Shown piece by piece: positions 47,796 through 58,043 of a stretch of 58,187 nucleotides of DNA (position 1 is the first letter of the stretch; each line of letters opens with the position of its first letter). The stretch is from the NCBI RefSeq assembly GCF_001999335.1, contig NZ_MLHS01000056.1, positions 1 to 58,187 on the forward strand, written 5' to 3'. This stretch comes from Rodentibacter sp. Ppn85. GTDB taxonomy: Bacteria > Pseudomonadota > Gammaproteobacteria > Enterobacterales > Pasteurellaceae. Both the position numbers and the translations under genes were made by a program. The notes below the pieces were generated by a model. It made no database searches and was not told the origin of the DNA. It worked only from the letters and a program-made list of their open reading frames with translations.

Positions 47796-47829
47796 TTTTT
47801 GTATTTGAGGGAAAACGACGAGAGTGATT

Positions 47830-48186
47830 ATGCAGAACATCCTTTTCATTATTCATTCCTCGCCTTATGGCGACGAACATTTTTTTAGCGCTTTGCGCCT
47901 TGCTTTACAGTTACAAGAACAGCATAAAAGTGCGGTCAATTTGAAACTGTTTTTGATGTCGGATGCGGTTAGCGGCGGGCTTGCAAAACAAAATCCGGCG
48001 GAAGGCTATCATTTACAGCAAATGTTAGAAATTTTAACCGCTCAAGGGGCAGCCGTAAAACTTTGCAAAACCTGTACCAATGCACGGGGTATGACAAATT
48101 TACCTTTGGCTGAAGGTGTAGAAATCGGTACATTGGCAGAGCTCGCCGATTGGACGATGGAAGCGGATAAAGTACTAAATTTTTAA
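47830..48186 (+). CDS. ychN: DsrE/F-like protein YchN
   Basis: A 118-residue protein close to E. coli YchN (117), a hexameric DsrE/F-fold protein. S-S-P-Y-G-D-E near residue 9, L-M-S-D-A-V near 42 and the conserved Cys pair K-L-C-K-T-C-T-N-A-R-G near 75 are visible. The cysteines suggest sulfur transfer, but the partner is unknown. ATG 47830 is chosen; a GTG two codons upstream is open but less likely. Confidence 0.92.
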   Translation: MQNILFIIHSSPYGDEHFFSALRLALQLQEQHKSAVNLKLFLMSDAVSGGLAKQNPAEGYHLQQMLEILTAQGAAVKLCKTCTNARGMTNLPLAEGVEIGTLAELADWTMEADKVLNF

Positions 48187-48194
48187 GAAATAAG

Positions 48195-48216
48195 ATGGCT
48201 TACAGAGGTAAGCCAT
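48195..48216. terminator. Bidirectional terminator between ychN and ynbE
   Basis: Nine pairs ATGGCTTAC / GTAAGCCAT around AGAG, with TATTTTTT to the right. It ends at the stop codon of the ynbE-like gene on the other strand. Confidence 0.85.
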
Positions 48217-48419
48217 TATTTTTTATCGCTTTCCGCCATTACAGCTTTGGTTTTTTCATCCATCGTGACACTAATATTATGATCCACCACCACATTCATA
48301 TTAATCGTGATGCCTTCTTTTGGGGTATCAAGTTGGATAGTAGGGGTGCAGCCCGTCAGCAAGCTATGGGTTACAAAGATAAATAAAAAGTGCGGTCGAT
48401 TTTTAACGTGTTTTTTCAT
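48216..48419 (-). CDS. ynbE: YnbE-type lipoprotein
   Basis: A 67-residue lipoprotein with lipobox L-L-T-G-C (Cys near residue 24), then P-T-I-Q-L-D-T-P-K-E-G-I-T-I-N-M-N-V, which matches YnbE. In E. coli YnbE joins the C-terminal end of YdbH by beta-strand addition to make a lipid-transport bridge to the outer membrane. It overlaps ydbH by 17 bases. The signal-peptide start is encoded across an uptake sequence (K-N-R-P-H-F-L-F). No ydbL-like gene follows. Confidence 0.9.
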   Translation of the reverse strand: MKKHVKNRPHFLFIFVTHSLLTGCTPTIQLDTPKEGITINMNVVVDHNISVTMDEKTKAVMAESDKK

Positions 48420-51138
48420 GTTCTAAATCTTGATAAAGCCGATATTGTAAATTTTGTTCAAATTGCGCACCGTAGTCTATCATATTCCATAATTCGAACA
48501 TATTTTCTTGGTGATGATAGTTTAATGTAATCGGGGCATGGTTTGGATTATTGAGGTTGAAACCTTTAATGCTGGCACGTAAATTCATTTGCCCGTTCGG
48601 GGCAAGATGAATATTCGCATGGGCGTTTTGAAGCTCCATTTCTTTTAATAAATTAACCAAAATGCTTTCGGTTAAACCGCCTTTTTTCAACCCGTTAGCT
48701 ACCTCATCATTTAGCTTAATTCGCATTTTATCGGCTTGTTGTAATGTGCCGTCACAAATTAAACAGGCTGAATGATTGAGCCAAAAAGGCAAGGTCGCAT
48801 TCACACGTCCTTCCAAATGAATTTGATTATACTGTGCCATTGTCATGACCTGATTGAGAGCAATATTGCGGAATGTTAGCGTTGCGATTTGATGTTGCGG
48901 AAAATTGAGTTTGTCTATGGTTAATTCACCGTCAAATAAACCGATTTTTACATTACTCAATGTAAGTGGTTTGGCGTGAGAATTCGGATAAGTACCGAAT
49001 AAATTAAATGTTGCGTCATTCAGCCATAATGCCCCTTTGCGCATATTGCGAACAGAAACTTTAATCGGATTATTCGCTGAATTTTGTAAAATATTATTCT
49101 GATAATTAAGTGGGAAACGAATGTCTAGATCTTTAATTTCACCGTCAGGAAAGGAAAGACCGAGATTATACAGTCGCATATCCCCTTTTATCGTAATTCC
49201 TTTATGATCAATGTTGAAATTACTCGTACCTTTAATATGTCCATTGTGAATTAACCAGCCCCACTGTTGAGGGAAAAGCGATTGGAATGCGCTTACCGAT
49301 TGTTTTTTCCAACTGATTTTGCCTGTTAGCCTTTGATTTTCATAATGGGCGAACAGATCAATCGGGCCTAGCGTACCCGCTTTTAAATCACCAGCAATAT
49401 TGAAACGTTCGATACTTTCCCCATCAATACCGACACCAAAAACAGGCTGAGTGAAAGCACCGCCGTAATCAAAGTTAATCCAGTCGCTTTTGACTTGTAA
49501 CAAACCGCGAATGTGGGATTTTTCGTAATCCCAATACAAACGATCCTTTAATTCCAGCGAGAGCGGTGCCATTGTTATACCATTTGTCCGAATTTTATCG
49601 GAATAGGCGGTAAGTTGATTTAATTCAATATGATCACCTTGCCAAAAGCCGATTCCTTGTAGTTTTATCGGTGTGTTTAAGGTATTCCAATAAGCGCTAC
49701 CGTTAATTCTCCAATCCCAACGGTTATTTGCATCCCGTTCGGCATCCTGTAATTTTTGTTGCGGATCGCGTAGTTCAAAGACGGTTTTGATCCCTGCAAT
49801 AAATTCGTCCGCTTTTCCGTCTAATTTTAAATCAATAGTGGAAAATTGCGGTGTGAAACCTTTTAAACTTGCTTGTAATTGACCGTTTAAGCCGTATTTA
49901 CCAATTTGTATATGATCTAATGGCAGACGAACATGAATATTGCTATCCTGTTGCTGATTATCCATTTTAAAAATAGACCCTTTGTTAAAACGAAGTAACG
50001 GATCACCAAATGAACCGCCCAGATGATAAGCTAAGTTCGTTTGCGCCACCGTATTGTTATAGCGTAAATCGCCTCGCGTTTTTAAATTAAAACGGATCTG
50101 ATCTTGGTTATCTCCACCGCCAATTTCGCCATTTTCACCGGAAATCACAATCTCGCCTTTTCCATATTCACCGAAAGTTTGTACGATAATATTGGTATCA
50201 ATACCAAAGGGAAGCCAACCTTTTGGCGGAGTGCGTAGAGACAATCCTAAAAAGCCTTTGATAGGTTGATAACCGTCAAATATCCAATAAAAAGTTCCCC
50301 ACGAAATTTCTAGCCCGTTCTGTGTAAAAATAAACGGCACGTCCAACAATGGTGATTTATGCGTGAGATCTTGTGCTTTAATCAGGCCCTTTTCTCCCTG
50401 CCAAGAAAGCTTTGCCTCCCCGTGATCAACAGCAAAATTGGGGTTTTGCCAAGTTAAGGTTATTTCGCCTTTGGGCTGTATTTGTAGAATTTCATCATTT
50501 AATTGAAGGTTAAAATGAGATTGATAATGTTGTTTTTCTTCCGGTTGATAATCGGTTTTACCTTGCCAAATGAAATGGTTATCCTGTTGGGAAAGGGTCG
50601 ATTGATGTTGTAATATTAATCCTTTCTGATTTTGGGCGGAAAAATTTAGGTGAAACTGATCGTGCTGATGATTTACCGTTGCAGAAATATCGGCATTGAG
50701 AAGATCATGAAAAAGAGGCGGAACAAGCTCATCGGCATTTGAGAGTTGAAACTGTTTAATATTGATCTCAAAGGTTGGAATTGTGGCAAAAAGTGCGGTC
50801 AATTTTACCGGTGTTTTGTCGTTACGACTTGGCATATTTTGAATGCAAGCACTATTGACAGAGGCTTTGTTAACGATTAAATTTGGTGAAAACCAATTGT
50901 TAAGTTGAAGATTATGAAGATTAGCCAGCGTACATTTTCCGACATTGATTCGCAAAGCGGGGAGTTTTAACCCTCTATTGTTTACAGTCCACTCATCGGA
51001 TAATTGCACGGAATAGTCAGGCGCAAGGAAATAATTTATCGTCCGTTCAAGTTGTTTTGATGGGATCCACCACGGCAAAGAAATTATCCCGATTACAAAT
51101 ATCAATACCAATAAGGCACAACAACGACCCTTACGCAT
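48403..51138 (-). CDS. ydbH: AsmA-like intermembrane lipid transport protein YdbH
   Basis: A 911-residue protein with one N-terminal membrane helix (C-A-L-L-V-L-I-F-V-I-G-I-I-S-L-P) and a long periplasmic body of beta-strand repeats, as in the AsmA-like proteins TamB, YhdP and YdbH. These form grooves that carry phospholipids from the inner to the outer membrane. The end, R-A-S-I-K-G-F-N-L-N-N-P near residue 865, is the conserved YdbH region that meets YnbE. GAGGATAA lies 12 bases before the ATG, a rather long spacing. A 105-base divergent gap separates it from recB. Confidence 0.9.
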   Translation of the reverse strand: MRKGRCCALLVLIFVIGIISLPWWIPSKQLERTINYFLAPDYSVQLSDEWTVNNRGLKLPALRINVGKCTLANLHNLQLNNWFSPNLIVNKASVNSACIQNMPSRNDKTPVKLTALFATIPTFEINIKQFQLSNADELVPPLFHDLLNADISATVNHQHDQFHLNFSAQNQKGLILQHQSTLSQQDNHFIWQGKTDYQPEEKQHYQSHFNLQLNDEILQIQPKGEITLTWQNPNFAVDHGEAKLSWQGEKGLIKAQDLTHKSPLLDVPFIFTQNGLEISWGTFYWIFDGYQPIKGFLGLSLRTPPKGWLPFGIDTNIIVQTFGEYGKGEIVISGENGEIGGGDNQDQIRFNLKTRGDLRYNNTVAQTNLAYHLGGSFGDPLLRFNKGSIFKMDNQQQDSNIHVRLPLDHIQIGKYGLNGQLQASLKGFTPQFSTIDLKLDGKADEFIAGIKTVFELRDPQQKLQDAERDANNRWDWRINGSAYWNTLNTPIKLQGIGFWQGDHIELNQLTAYSDKIRTNGITMAPLSLELKDRLYWDYEKSHIRGLLQVKSDWINFDYGGAFTQPVFGVGIDGESIERFNIAGDLKAGTLGPIDLFAHYENQRLTGKISWKKQSVSAFQSLFPQQWGWLIHNGHIKGTSNFNIDHKGITIKGDMRLYNLGLSFPDGEIKDLDIRFPLNYQNNILQNSANNPIKVSVRNMRKGALWLNDATFNLFGTYPNSHAKPLTLSNVKIGLFDGELTIDKLNFPQHQIATLTFRNIALNQVMTMAQYNQIHLEGRVNATLPFWLNHSACLICDGTLQQADKMRIKLNDEVANGLKKGGLTESILVNLLKEMELQNAHANIHLAPNGQMNLRASIKGFNLNNPNHAPITLNYHHQENMFELWNMIDYGAQFEQNLQYRLYQDLEHEKTR

Positions 51139-51243
51139 ATTTTTTCAATTATCCTCTTTTTTATTGCGGCTTATTGTAACGAAATAATCGCGATTAAAAA
51201 ATCAATTTATACATAGCCAAACCGATAATTACTGCCTAAAATA

Positions 51244-54200
51244 ATGCCATTTAATTCCACATTTTTCGAAGCAATGACAAAATCAACGCCTCTTGACCCC
51301 GTCACTTTACCCCTAAACCAAGTCAATTTGATCGAAGCCTCGGCCGGTACGGGAAAAACCTACACTATCGGTTCTTTATACCTCAGACTTTTGCTACAGG
51401 CGGGAGAACGGAATTTTTCACGCCCGTTGAATGTGGAGGAAATTTTGGTAGTGACGTTTACGGAAATGGCGACGGAAGAGCTGAAGCAAAAAATCCGTGA
51501 ACGCATTACGGATGCCATTCAAAAATTGTCCGCTTATGCAGAAACAAAAGCGGAAAGCGTATTTAAAAATGATGAATTTCTGATCGCACTTTCTCAAAAT
51601 ATCAATGATCTTACTCTTGCCGTTCAGCGTTTAAAATTAGCGGAACAAAATATGGATCTTGCCGCGATTTTCACCATTCATGGCTTTTGTCGCCGAATAT
51701 TAATGCAATACGCTTTTCATTCCGGCGTTCATTTTAATTTGAAATTGGTGAAAGATCAGTCGGATTTATTGAAACAATTTGCCAATGAATTTTGGCGTGA
51801 ACATTTTTACCCGCAGCCCTTTGAGATTGCCAATTTTATTGCACAAGAATTCATATCGCCGGATAGTGTATTAGCGGTGCTTAAAAATGATATTGGAAAA
51901 AATTTCGATGCGGAATTGGAAGCGTCCGATCTGCTAACCTTACCCCTTGAAAGGCTTTTTCACAAAGTGGCGGAGCAACGCAATATCCTTGATAAATTAA
52001 AGCAAACATGGCAAGAAAATGAGGCGGAAATTAAGGATTTCATTGCGCAAGAACTTCAAAATAAGCGATTAAACGGCAATAAATATAGGTCTAACAACTT
52101 GCCGGGTTATTATGCACGGGTAGCGGCTTGGGCAAAAAATACAACGGATCATTCATTAAGCGAAGATATTATAAAATACTTTACGCAATCTGCGCTGAAT
52201 GCCAATGCGGCAAAGGAAAAACAGCCCAATTGTTCCCCTATTTTAGAAAAATTGGATCGTCTGGTTGAAGAATTTCAACATACTATTTCCCCCGAATTAC
52301 TGTACAAACTTATTCTTTACCATTATCGCCAAGGTATTCAACAGAAACTGCTTGAATATAAACTTAACCATCAAGAAAAATCCTTTGATGATTTATTGCG
52401 GTTACTTTGTGAAGCCCTACAACAAACACAAGGCGATCAATTAGCGGAAATGATCCGTTTTCAATATCCTTTTGCCATGATTGATGAGTTTCAGGATACG
52501 GACGCGCAACAATACGCTATTTTCTCAAAGATTTATCGTGAAAACCCGATTAAAAATACCGGTTTCATTATGATTGGCGATCCCAAACAGGCGATATATC
52601 GTTTCCGTGGAGCGGATATTTTTACTTATCTTAAAGCTGCCGCTCAGGCGGATGAACGTTTTAATTTAATGAAAAATTACCGCTCTGAACAACGGGTGGT
52701 GGAAGGCATAAACAGATTATTCGATTTTCCTCACTCGCCGTTTATTTATAACAATATTGAATTTGCACCGGTTAGTGCAAGAACGGATCATCGTCAATTT
52801 TATTTGAATGGCGAACAAGAGCCGGCTTATCGCTTTTATTTGAATGAGAGTGAAAAAACGGATAAAACAGCACTTGCTCGCACCTGTGCCGTTTCCATTC
52901 AACATTGGATAAAAAGTGCGGTTGAAAATCAGGCTGTTTTTAAAGGGGCCGCGCAAGGAGAAATACAGGATAGTAAAATTTTACAAGCAGCGGATATTGC
53001 TGTATTGGTGCGTGATAAAAATGAAGCCGCACTGGTTAAAACAGAGTTGCAGCAGTTGGGTATTGCTTCCGTTTATTTATCCGATCAAAACAGCGTTTTT
53101 GACAGCCGTGTCGCCAAAGAATTAGTGCTTGTTTTGAAAGCCTGTTTGAATGTAACGGAACGTTCTATTTTAAATGCTATCGCCACCACACTTTTTGGTT
53201 TAAGTGCAACGGAAATTCATCAAATTCATCATAATGAACAAGATTGGCAACGTTGGGCGGACGGTTTTGCACAGTACCGACAAACTTGGAAACAGCAAGG
53301 GGTATTGCCAATGCTGCATCGACTTTTAGTCGAACAAAAAATTGCCGAGCGTTTACTCGGGCTGGCGAGCGGCGAGCGTGATTTAACGGATTTTTTACAT
53401 CTTAGCGAAATTTTACAGCAAGCTTCGACTTTGAATGATAGTGAGTCGGCGTTATTGAGTTGGTTTGAAAAACAAATTCAAGAAGAAATCAGACAAGAAG
53501 CGCAAATTCGTTTGGAAAGCGAGCGTCAGCTTGTGAAAATTGTGACGATCCATAAATCAAAAGGATTGGAATATGATTTAGTGTGGTTACCGTTTTTGTC
53601 CGTGCCGAGCCGTGATCCGACAAAATCTGCTAAAAAAGAGATTAATCTCTATTATTCAAAAGATCGAGATGCGATTTTGTGGGATATGGAAAATCAGCAT
53701 TCGGCATTGATAAATAAAGAAACTTTTTCGGAAGAATTGCGTTTGCTCTATGTGGCATTAACTCGGGCAAAATATCAAATGGCGTTTGCTTTACCGGCAC
53801 GGTTTGATAAAAAATGGAATCCGTTACTTTATCTGCTAACCCAAGGGGAAATCGGCGAGAATCCGGTGTTGTCGCAAAGTTATTTAACCGCACCGTTGCT
53901 TGAAACATTCGGCAGTCAAATGTCCGGTGGAGTATTGATTGAATCGGCAGAAAAATTAAATAAATTGCCGCCTTTAGTTTTATCTCATCACGAAGGCGAG
54001 CTTTCGGTTGCGGAATTTTACGGTGAAATCGAACAAAATTGGCGAGTAACGAGTTTTACCGGGATTGAACAAGCACACCGTTGGAAAAATTATCTTAATG
54101 AAAGTGCGGCGAAAAATACTGCTGTTTTTGATGAAACAAAAGATTACGATACACAACTCACATTGGAAAATTCTTCCGAAATATTTACCGCACTTTCTGA

Positions 54201-54906
54201 TGAAAAAATACAAATTGTTTCTGATTTTCCACGTGGTACACAAGTTGGGACATTGCTCCATCGTTATTTAGAAAAAAATGAATTTAATGCGCTGAATAAT
54301 GTGACAACAATAGAAAAACTCTGCCAAGAATTACAATTAGACGAATCCTTTATTCCTCCCTTACGACAATGGTTTGAAGGAATCGTGCAGACACCGTTGT
54401 CCGAATCCGTTAATTTGAAACTGAATGAGTTAGACAAAAGCGATTACATTAAAGAAATGGCTTTTTATTTGGCTATTCGTGATCATTTTGATGTGGTCGC
54501 CTTTAATCGGGCATTAAAGCGACATCATCATTTGTCGAGTGAGGCGCTACAGTTTGAGGATATTCAAGGCATGGTACGGGGGACAATTGATTTAGTTTTT
54601 CGCCATCAAGATAAGTATTATTTGCTGGATTATAAATCCAATTTTCTTGGTGATAAACGACGTGATTACGCCTCGGACAATCTAGAAAAAACGATGTTGC
54701 ATCATCATTATGATTGGCAATATTTACTTTATACATTGGCATTGCATCGTTATTTAAAGACAGCGGATCGCAACTATGATTATGAGCGTCATTTTGGCGG
54801 TGTATTTTATCTTTTCCTACGAGGAATGAACGGAGAAACCCAATCCGGCATATTTTTCGATCGCCCCGAGATGCAACTCATTTATGAATTAGAGGAGATC
54901 TTTTGA
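51244..54906 (+). CDS. recB: RecBCD subunit RecB (helicase-nuclease)
   Basis: A 1220-residue subunit of exonuclease V. Walker A is E-A-S-A-G-T-G-K-T near residue 35, D-E-F-Q-D-T-D is helicase motif II near 415, and V-T-I-H-K-S-K-G-L-E-Y near 770 is motif V. The C-terminal nuclease domain has Y-L-L-D-Y-K-S-N near residue 1128, with the catalytic Asp and Lys. RecBCD processes double-strand ends for recombination. ATG 51244 lacks a clear ribosome site; ATG 51274 (M-T-K-S-T-P) is an alternative. recC is not in this window, as in H. influenzae, where it is apart. Confidence 0.96.
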   Translation: MPFNSTFFEAMTKSTPLDPVTLPLNQVNLIEASAGTGKTYTIGSLYLRLLLQAGERNFSRPLNVEEILVVTFTEMATEELKQKIRERITDAIQKLSAYAETKAESVFKNDEFLIALSQNINDLTLAVQRLKLAEQNMDLAAIFTIHGFCRRILMQYAFHSGVHFNLKLVKDQSDLLKQFANEFWREHFYPQPFEIANFIAQEFISPDSVLAVLKNDIGKNFDAELEASDLLTLPLERLFHKVAEQRNILDKLKQTWQENEAEIKDFIAQELQNKRLNGNKYRSNNLPGYYARVAAWAKNTTDHSLSEDIIKYFTQSALNANAAKEKQPNCSPILEKLDRLVEEFQHTISPELLYKLILYHYRQGIQQKLLEYKLNHQEKSFDDLLRLLCEALQQTQGDQLAEMIRFQYPFAMIDEFQDTDAQQYAIFSKIYRENPIKNTGFIMIGDPKQAIYRFRGADIFTYLKAAAQADERFNLMKNYRSEQRVVEGINRLFDFPHSPFIYNNIEFAPVSARTDHRQFYLNGEQEPAYRFYLNESEKTDKTALARTCAVSIQHWIKSAVENQAVFKGAAQGEIQDSKILQAADIAVLVRDKNEAALVKTELQQLGIASVYLSDQNSVFDSRVAKELVLVLKACLNVTERSILNAIATTLFGLSATEIHQIHHNEQDWQRWADGFAQYRQTWKQQGVLPMLHRLLVEQKIAERLLGLASGERDLTDFLHLSEILQQASTLNDSESALLSWFEKQIQEEIRQEAQIRLESERQLVKIVTIHKSKGLEYDLVWLPFLSVPSRDPTKSAKKEINLYYSKDRDAILWDMENQHSALINKETFSEELRLLYVALTRAKYQMAFALPARFDKKWNPLLYLLTQGEIGENPVLSQSYLTAPLLETFGSQMSGGVLIESAEKLNKLPPLVLSHHEGELSVAEFYGEIEQNWRVTSFTGIEQAHRWKNYLNESAAKNTAVFDETKDYDTQLTLENSSEIFTALSDEKIQIVSDFPRGTQVGTLLHRYLEKNEFNALNNVTTIEKLCQELQLDESFIPPLRQWFEGIVQTPLSESVNLKLNELDKSDYIKEMAFYLAIRDHFDVVAFNRALKRHHHLSSEALQFEDIQGMVRGTIDLVFRHQDKYYLLDYKSNFLGDKRRDYASDNLEKTMLHHHYDWQYLLYTLALHRYLKTADRNYDYERHFGGVFYLFLRGMNGETQSGIFFDRPEMQLIYELEEIF

Positions 54907-56864
54907 TGTTGAGCTTATTACGAATGCTTAATGAGCAGGGGATTATCAGTTTAGCCGACTACTATTTTGCCAAACTTATTGGGGATAAACAGCCGGCTAA
55001 TCAGCCCGAAACGGTTAAAAATTTGGCGGTGTTACTTGCCGCACTTTGTAGCTGGCATTATGCGCAAGGAAATACCTGTATTGAATTAGATAAAGCATTG
55101 GAACGAAATTTGTTCGGTTTGGCATATCGTGTTACCGAAAAAAATTATTTGGCGGAAATTTGGCAAAAAATCAATTATTTGCCCGTAGAACAGTGGCAGG
55201 CGGAATTACGCGGTCATATTGCTTTTAGCCAAACTCCGCATAATCAAGTTGCTCCTATGATATTTCAATTTAACGCCTTATATTTTTATCGTATCTGGCA
55301 AGATGAATATCGTGTGGCGCAATATATTAAAAATACATTGAAAAATAACCGCACTTTAGCTTTTTCTTATGATGATATCCGCCAAAAATTGTTGGTCTAT
55401 TTCCCCTCTAAAGTAGAGGATATAGAAAAAATTGGCGCGATTGATTGGCAAAAAGTTGCCGTTGCAACTGCAATTAAAAGCGTGTTTAGTGTAATTACCG
55501 GCGGTCCCGGTACGGGAAAAACAACAACGGTTGCCCGTTTATTGCTTGTTTTGCAAGAGTTATATCGGTATCAATTACACATTAAATTAGTCGCTCCGAC
55601 AGGGAAAGCCGCCTCTCGTTTGGAAGAATCAATTCAGCATGCTTTACAGCGTTTAAAGGGATCTATGGCGCTATCCGAGTGCTTATTACAATCTATCCCA
55701 CAAAAAGCGACAACGTTACATAGCTTGCTTGGAATGAATGTATTTAACGATAATACCTGTCATAATGAACATAATCCTTTGCAACTGGATGTATTGGTGG
55801 TGGATGAAACCTCAATGATTGATTTGCCATTAATGGCAAAATTAGTTAATGCTTTAAAACCGGAAACCCGTTTGATTTTATTGGGGGATCAAGCACAACT
55901 TGCTTCCGTGGAAGCAGGTGCCGTATTGGGCGAATTGGCGCAGTGGGCAACACAGCCTTATAGCGATAAACAAGCCGATTATTTATATCAAACTACAGGT
56001 TATAATGTGCCGTGTGCCGCAATTGTCAATCCTATGCGTGATTGTTTATGTCATCTTACTTTTAGTCGTCGCTTTGATAAACATTCCGGCATTGGTAAAC
56101 TTGCCGAACAAATTAAGCTGGGTAGAGGGGAAGAAAGTCTGGCATTATTCTCGGAATATCCTCGGGAATTGTGTTTTGATTGTTTTGATGTCGAACAAGA
56201 TGATTCGGTATTTGTGCAGCAAGTAGTACAAAGTGCGGTAGAAAATTATCGTGTTTATCTAACGGCATTACATGAGTTACGGGGACAGAATAAAGATTTT
56301 AATAGTCGTCTTGGAGACGGCAAAACTTATGCGGAGATGATCCAATCCCTTTTTAATTCAACCCGATTTTTGACCGCACTTCGTAACAGTGCATTGGGCG
56401 TAGAAAATCTAAATAAAGAAATAGCGTTAGCCCTACGTCGGGCAAATCTTATTTGGTTTCACAATGAGCAAGATTGGTATATCGGCAAGCCGATTATGAT
56501 TACCGAAAACGATCATAATGTACGCCTGTATAATGGCGATATTGGATTATGTTTGGCAAAGGGGAAGGTCTGGTTTGGCGATCGTGAAGTACTAACCAGC
56601 CGTATTCCTGCTCATGAGCCGGCATTTATGATGACGATCCATAAATCTCAAGGTTCGGAATTTGATCACACGCTGATGGTACTACCGACAAAGCCTAACC
56701 CTGTGCTTTCCCGTGAATTGGTATTTACCGCTGTGACCCGAGCCAAGCAATCACTCAGGGTTTTTGCCGATGAAAAAATTTGGAAAATGGCAGTACGCGA
56801 AACAGTAAAACGGCAGAGTGGATTAGGTAAACTGTTAGAAAATTTCATTCAAACAGGAGATTAA
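54906..56864 (+). CDS. recD: RecBCD subunit RecD (helicase)
   Basis: A 652-residue SF1B helicase, the fast 5'-3' motor of RecBCD. Walker A is I-T-G-G-P-G-T-G-K-T-T-T near residue 198, Walker B V-L-V-V-D-E-T-S-M near 300 and the C-terminal motif M-T-I-H-K-S-Q-G-S-E-F near 577. Its ATG shares one base with the recB stop (TGATG), so the two are translationally coupled; GAGGAGAT in the recB end is the ribosome site. An in-frame TTG three bases earlier is not preferred. Confidence 0.96.
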   Translation: MLSLLRMLNEQGIISLADYYFAKLIGDKQPANQPETVKNLAVLLAALCSWHYAQGNTCIELDKALERNLFGLAYRVTEKNYLAEIWQKINYLPVEQWQAELRGHIAFSQTPHNQVAPMIFQFNALYFYRIWQDEYRVAQYIKNTLKNNRTLAFSYDDIRQKLLVYFPSKVEDIEKIGAIDWQKVAVATAIKSVFSVITGGPGTGKTTTVARLLLVLQELYRYQLHIKLVAPTGKAASRLEESIQHALQRLKGSMALSECLLQSIPQKATTLHSLLGMNVFNDNTCHNEHNPLQLDVLVVDETSMIDLPLMAKLVNALKPETRLILLGDQAQLASVEAGAVLGELAQWATQPYSDKQADYLYQTTGYNVPCAAIVNPMRDCLCHLTFSRRFDKHSGIGKLAEQIKLGRGEESLALFSEYPRELCFDCFDVEQDDSVFVQQVVQSAVENYRVYLTALHELRGQNKDFNSRLGDGKTYAEMIQSLFNSTRFLTALRNSALGVENLNKEIALALRRANLIWFHNEQDWYIGKPIMITENDHNVRLYNGDIGLCLAKGKVWFGDREVLTSRIPAHEPAFMMTIHKSQGSEFDHTLMVLPTKPNPVLSRELVFTAVTRAKQSLRVFADEKIWKMAVRETVKRQSGLGKLLENFIQTGD

Positions 56865-56865
56865 T

Positions 56866-57513
56866 ATGAAATTATATGCTTATGATCATTGCCCATTTTG
56901 TGTGCGTGCAAGAATGATTTTCGGCTTGAAAAATATCCCTTTTGAATTGGTTATTTTAGCCAATGATGATGAAACGACTCCGGTCGGTTTAGTGGGTAAA
57001 AAAGTAGTACCGATTTTAATTAAAGAGGATGGAACGGCAATGCCGGAAAGTTTAGATATTGTCCGTTATGTGGATGAGAATGTCGGTGAAAAAATGCTTT
57101 CCGAACAACTTCGTCCTGAAATTGATACTTGGACGAAAACGGTCGGTAGTTATTACAATCATTTGCTAAGTCCGCGCTTTGTGAAAATCGGCTTGCCGGA
57201 ATTTAAAACTCAAAGCGCGGTGAATTATTTTACTAAAAAGAAAACCGAATCAATCGGGGATTTTCAACAGAATTTAGATGAAACGGCAAACTATCTTGTT
57301 CGCTTACATCAGGATTTGGAAAATCTTGAGCCACTGATTAAATCCACTTCTGCATTGAATGGGGAACTTTCATTGGAAGATATTATAGTTTTCCCAATGT
57401 TGCGTAATTTAACCTGTGTACGTGATATTCAATTTCCAGCTGAAGTTACGACATATTTGGAGAAAATGTCCGAACAGAGTTGCATAGCATTGTATTTTGA
57501 TAGGGCAATTTAA
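56866..57513 (+). CDS. grxB: Glutaredoxin 2
   Basis: A 215-residue GrxB-type glutaredoxin with a GST-like fold. The thioredoxin domain has the active site Y-D-H-C-P-F-C-V-R near residue 5 and V-P-I-L near 48; a helical C-terminal domain follows. It reduces disulfides using glutathione. The ATG comes one base after the recD stop, with AGGAGAT upstream, making recB-recD-grxB one operon. Confidence 0.95.
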   Translation: MKLYAYDHCPFCVRARMIFGLKNIPFELVILANDDETTPVGLVGKKVVPILIKEDGTAMPESLDIVRYVDENVGEKMLSEQLRPEIDTWTKTVGSYYNHLLSPRFVKIGLPEFKTQSAVNYFTKKKTESIGDFQQNLDETANYLVRLHQDLENLEPLIKSTSALNGELSLEDIIVFPMLRNLTCVRDIQFPAEVTTYLEKMSEQSCIALYFDRAI

Positions 57514-57524
57514 TAAACAAAAAA

Positions 57525-57540
57525 CCTGCCAGTCGGCAGG
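57525..57540. terminator. Bidirectional terminator between grxB and dps
   Basis: CCTGCC / GGCAGG extended by AAAA/TTTT on the outside, loop AGTC, then TTTTTTT. Convergent genes flank it. Confidence 0.92.
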
Positions 57541-57560
57541 TTTTTTTCATAGTTTATCAA

Positions 57561-58043
57561 TTATGCATGGCAAGTTTGACAAGCCGCTTGGAACATCCAG
57601 ACAAGTTTTTCTTGCTCTTTGATGTAGTCGCTCATTTGAGAGGCGGTACCTTCATCATCCGCATCACCTGCAAGGGCTAAAATTTCGCGTTGTTGCTCAA
57701 GTAATACTTTTAAGCCGGATAAAGTACCTGATAAACATTCTTGCGCACCGGTTACGGCAATGTCCTCTTGAATACGAGATACTTTTAAGTATTGGCTATA
57801 AGCATTATTTGGGGTGTAGCCTAGGGTTAAGATACGCTCCGCTACTTCATCTACTTTAGTGATTAAATCCGTATAAATTTCTTCAAATTTTGCATGTAGT
57901 TCAAAGAAGTTTACGCCTTTAATATTCCAGTGATAGCCACGAACGTTAGTATAGAAAACTTGATAAGTTGCCAGTAGGTCATTTAATTTACTTGCTAATT
58001 CCTCTGATTTTGTTGCATCTAGTCCAATTGATGTTTTTGACAT
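57561..58043 (-). CDS. dps: Dps-family ferritin-like DNA/iron-protection protein
   Basis: A 160-residue Dps-type miniferritin. The inter-subunit ferroxidase ligands are visible: His in V-R-G-Y-H-W-N near residue 39 and Asp/Glu in K-V-D-E-V-A-E-R-I near 64-69. It should form a dodecamer that oxidises and stores iron with hydrogen peroxide. The N-terminal tail has two Lys, so DNA binding is possible but uncertain. An AAGGGGA site precedes ATG 58043. The remaining 144 bases to the window edge hold the presumed promoter, which I cannot assign. Confidence 0.94.
   Translation of the reverse strand: MSKTSIGLDATKSEELASKLNDLLATYQVFYTNVRGYHWNIKGVNFFELHAKFEEIYTDLITKVDEVAERILTLGYTPNNAYSQYLKVSRIQEDIAVTGAQECLSGTLSGLKVLLEQQREILALAGDADDEGTASQMSDYIKEQEKLVWMFQAACQTCHA

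Noticed and set aside
52717-52956. Antisense frames inside recB and other large genes
   Set aside because: They are shadows of strongly supported coding frames with full family motifs.
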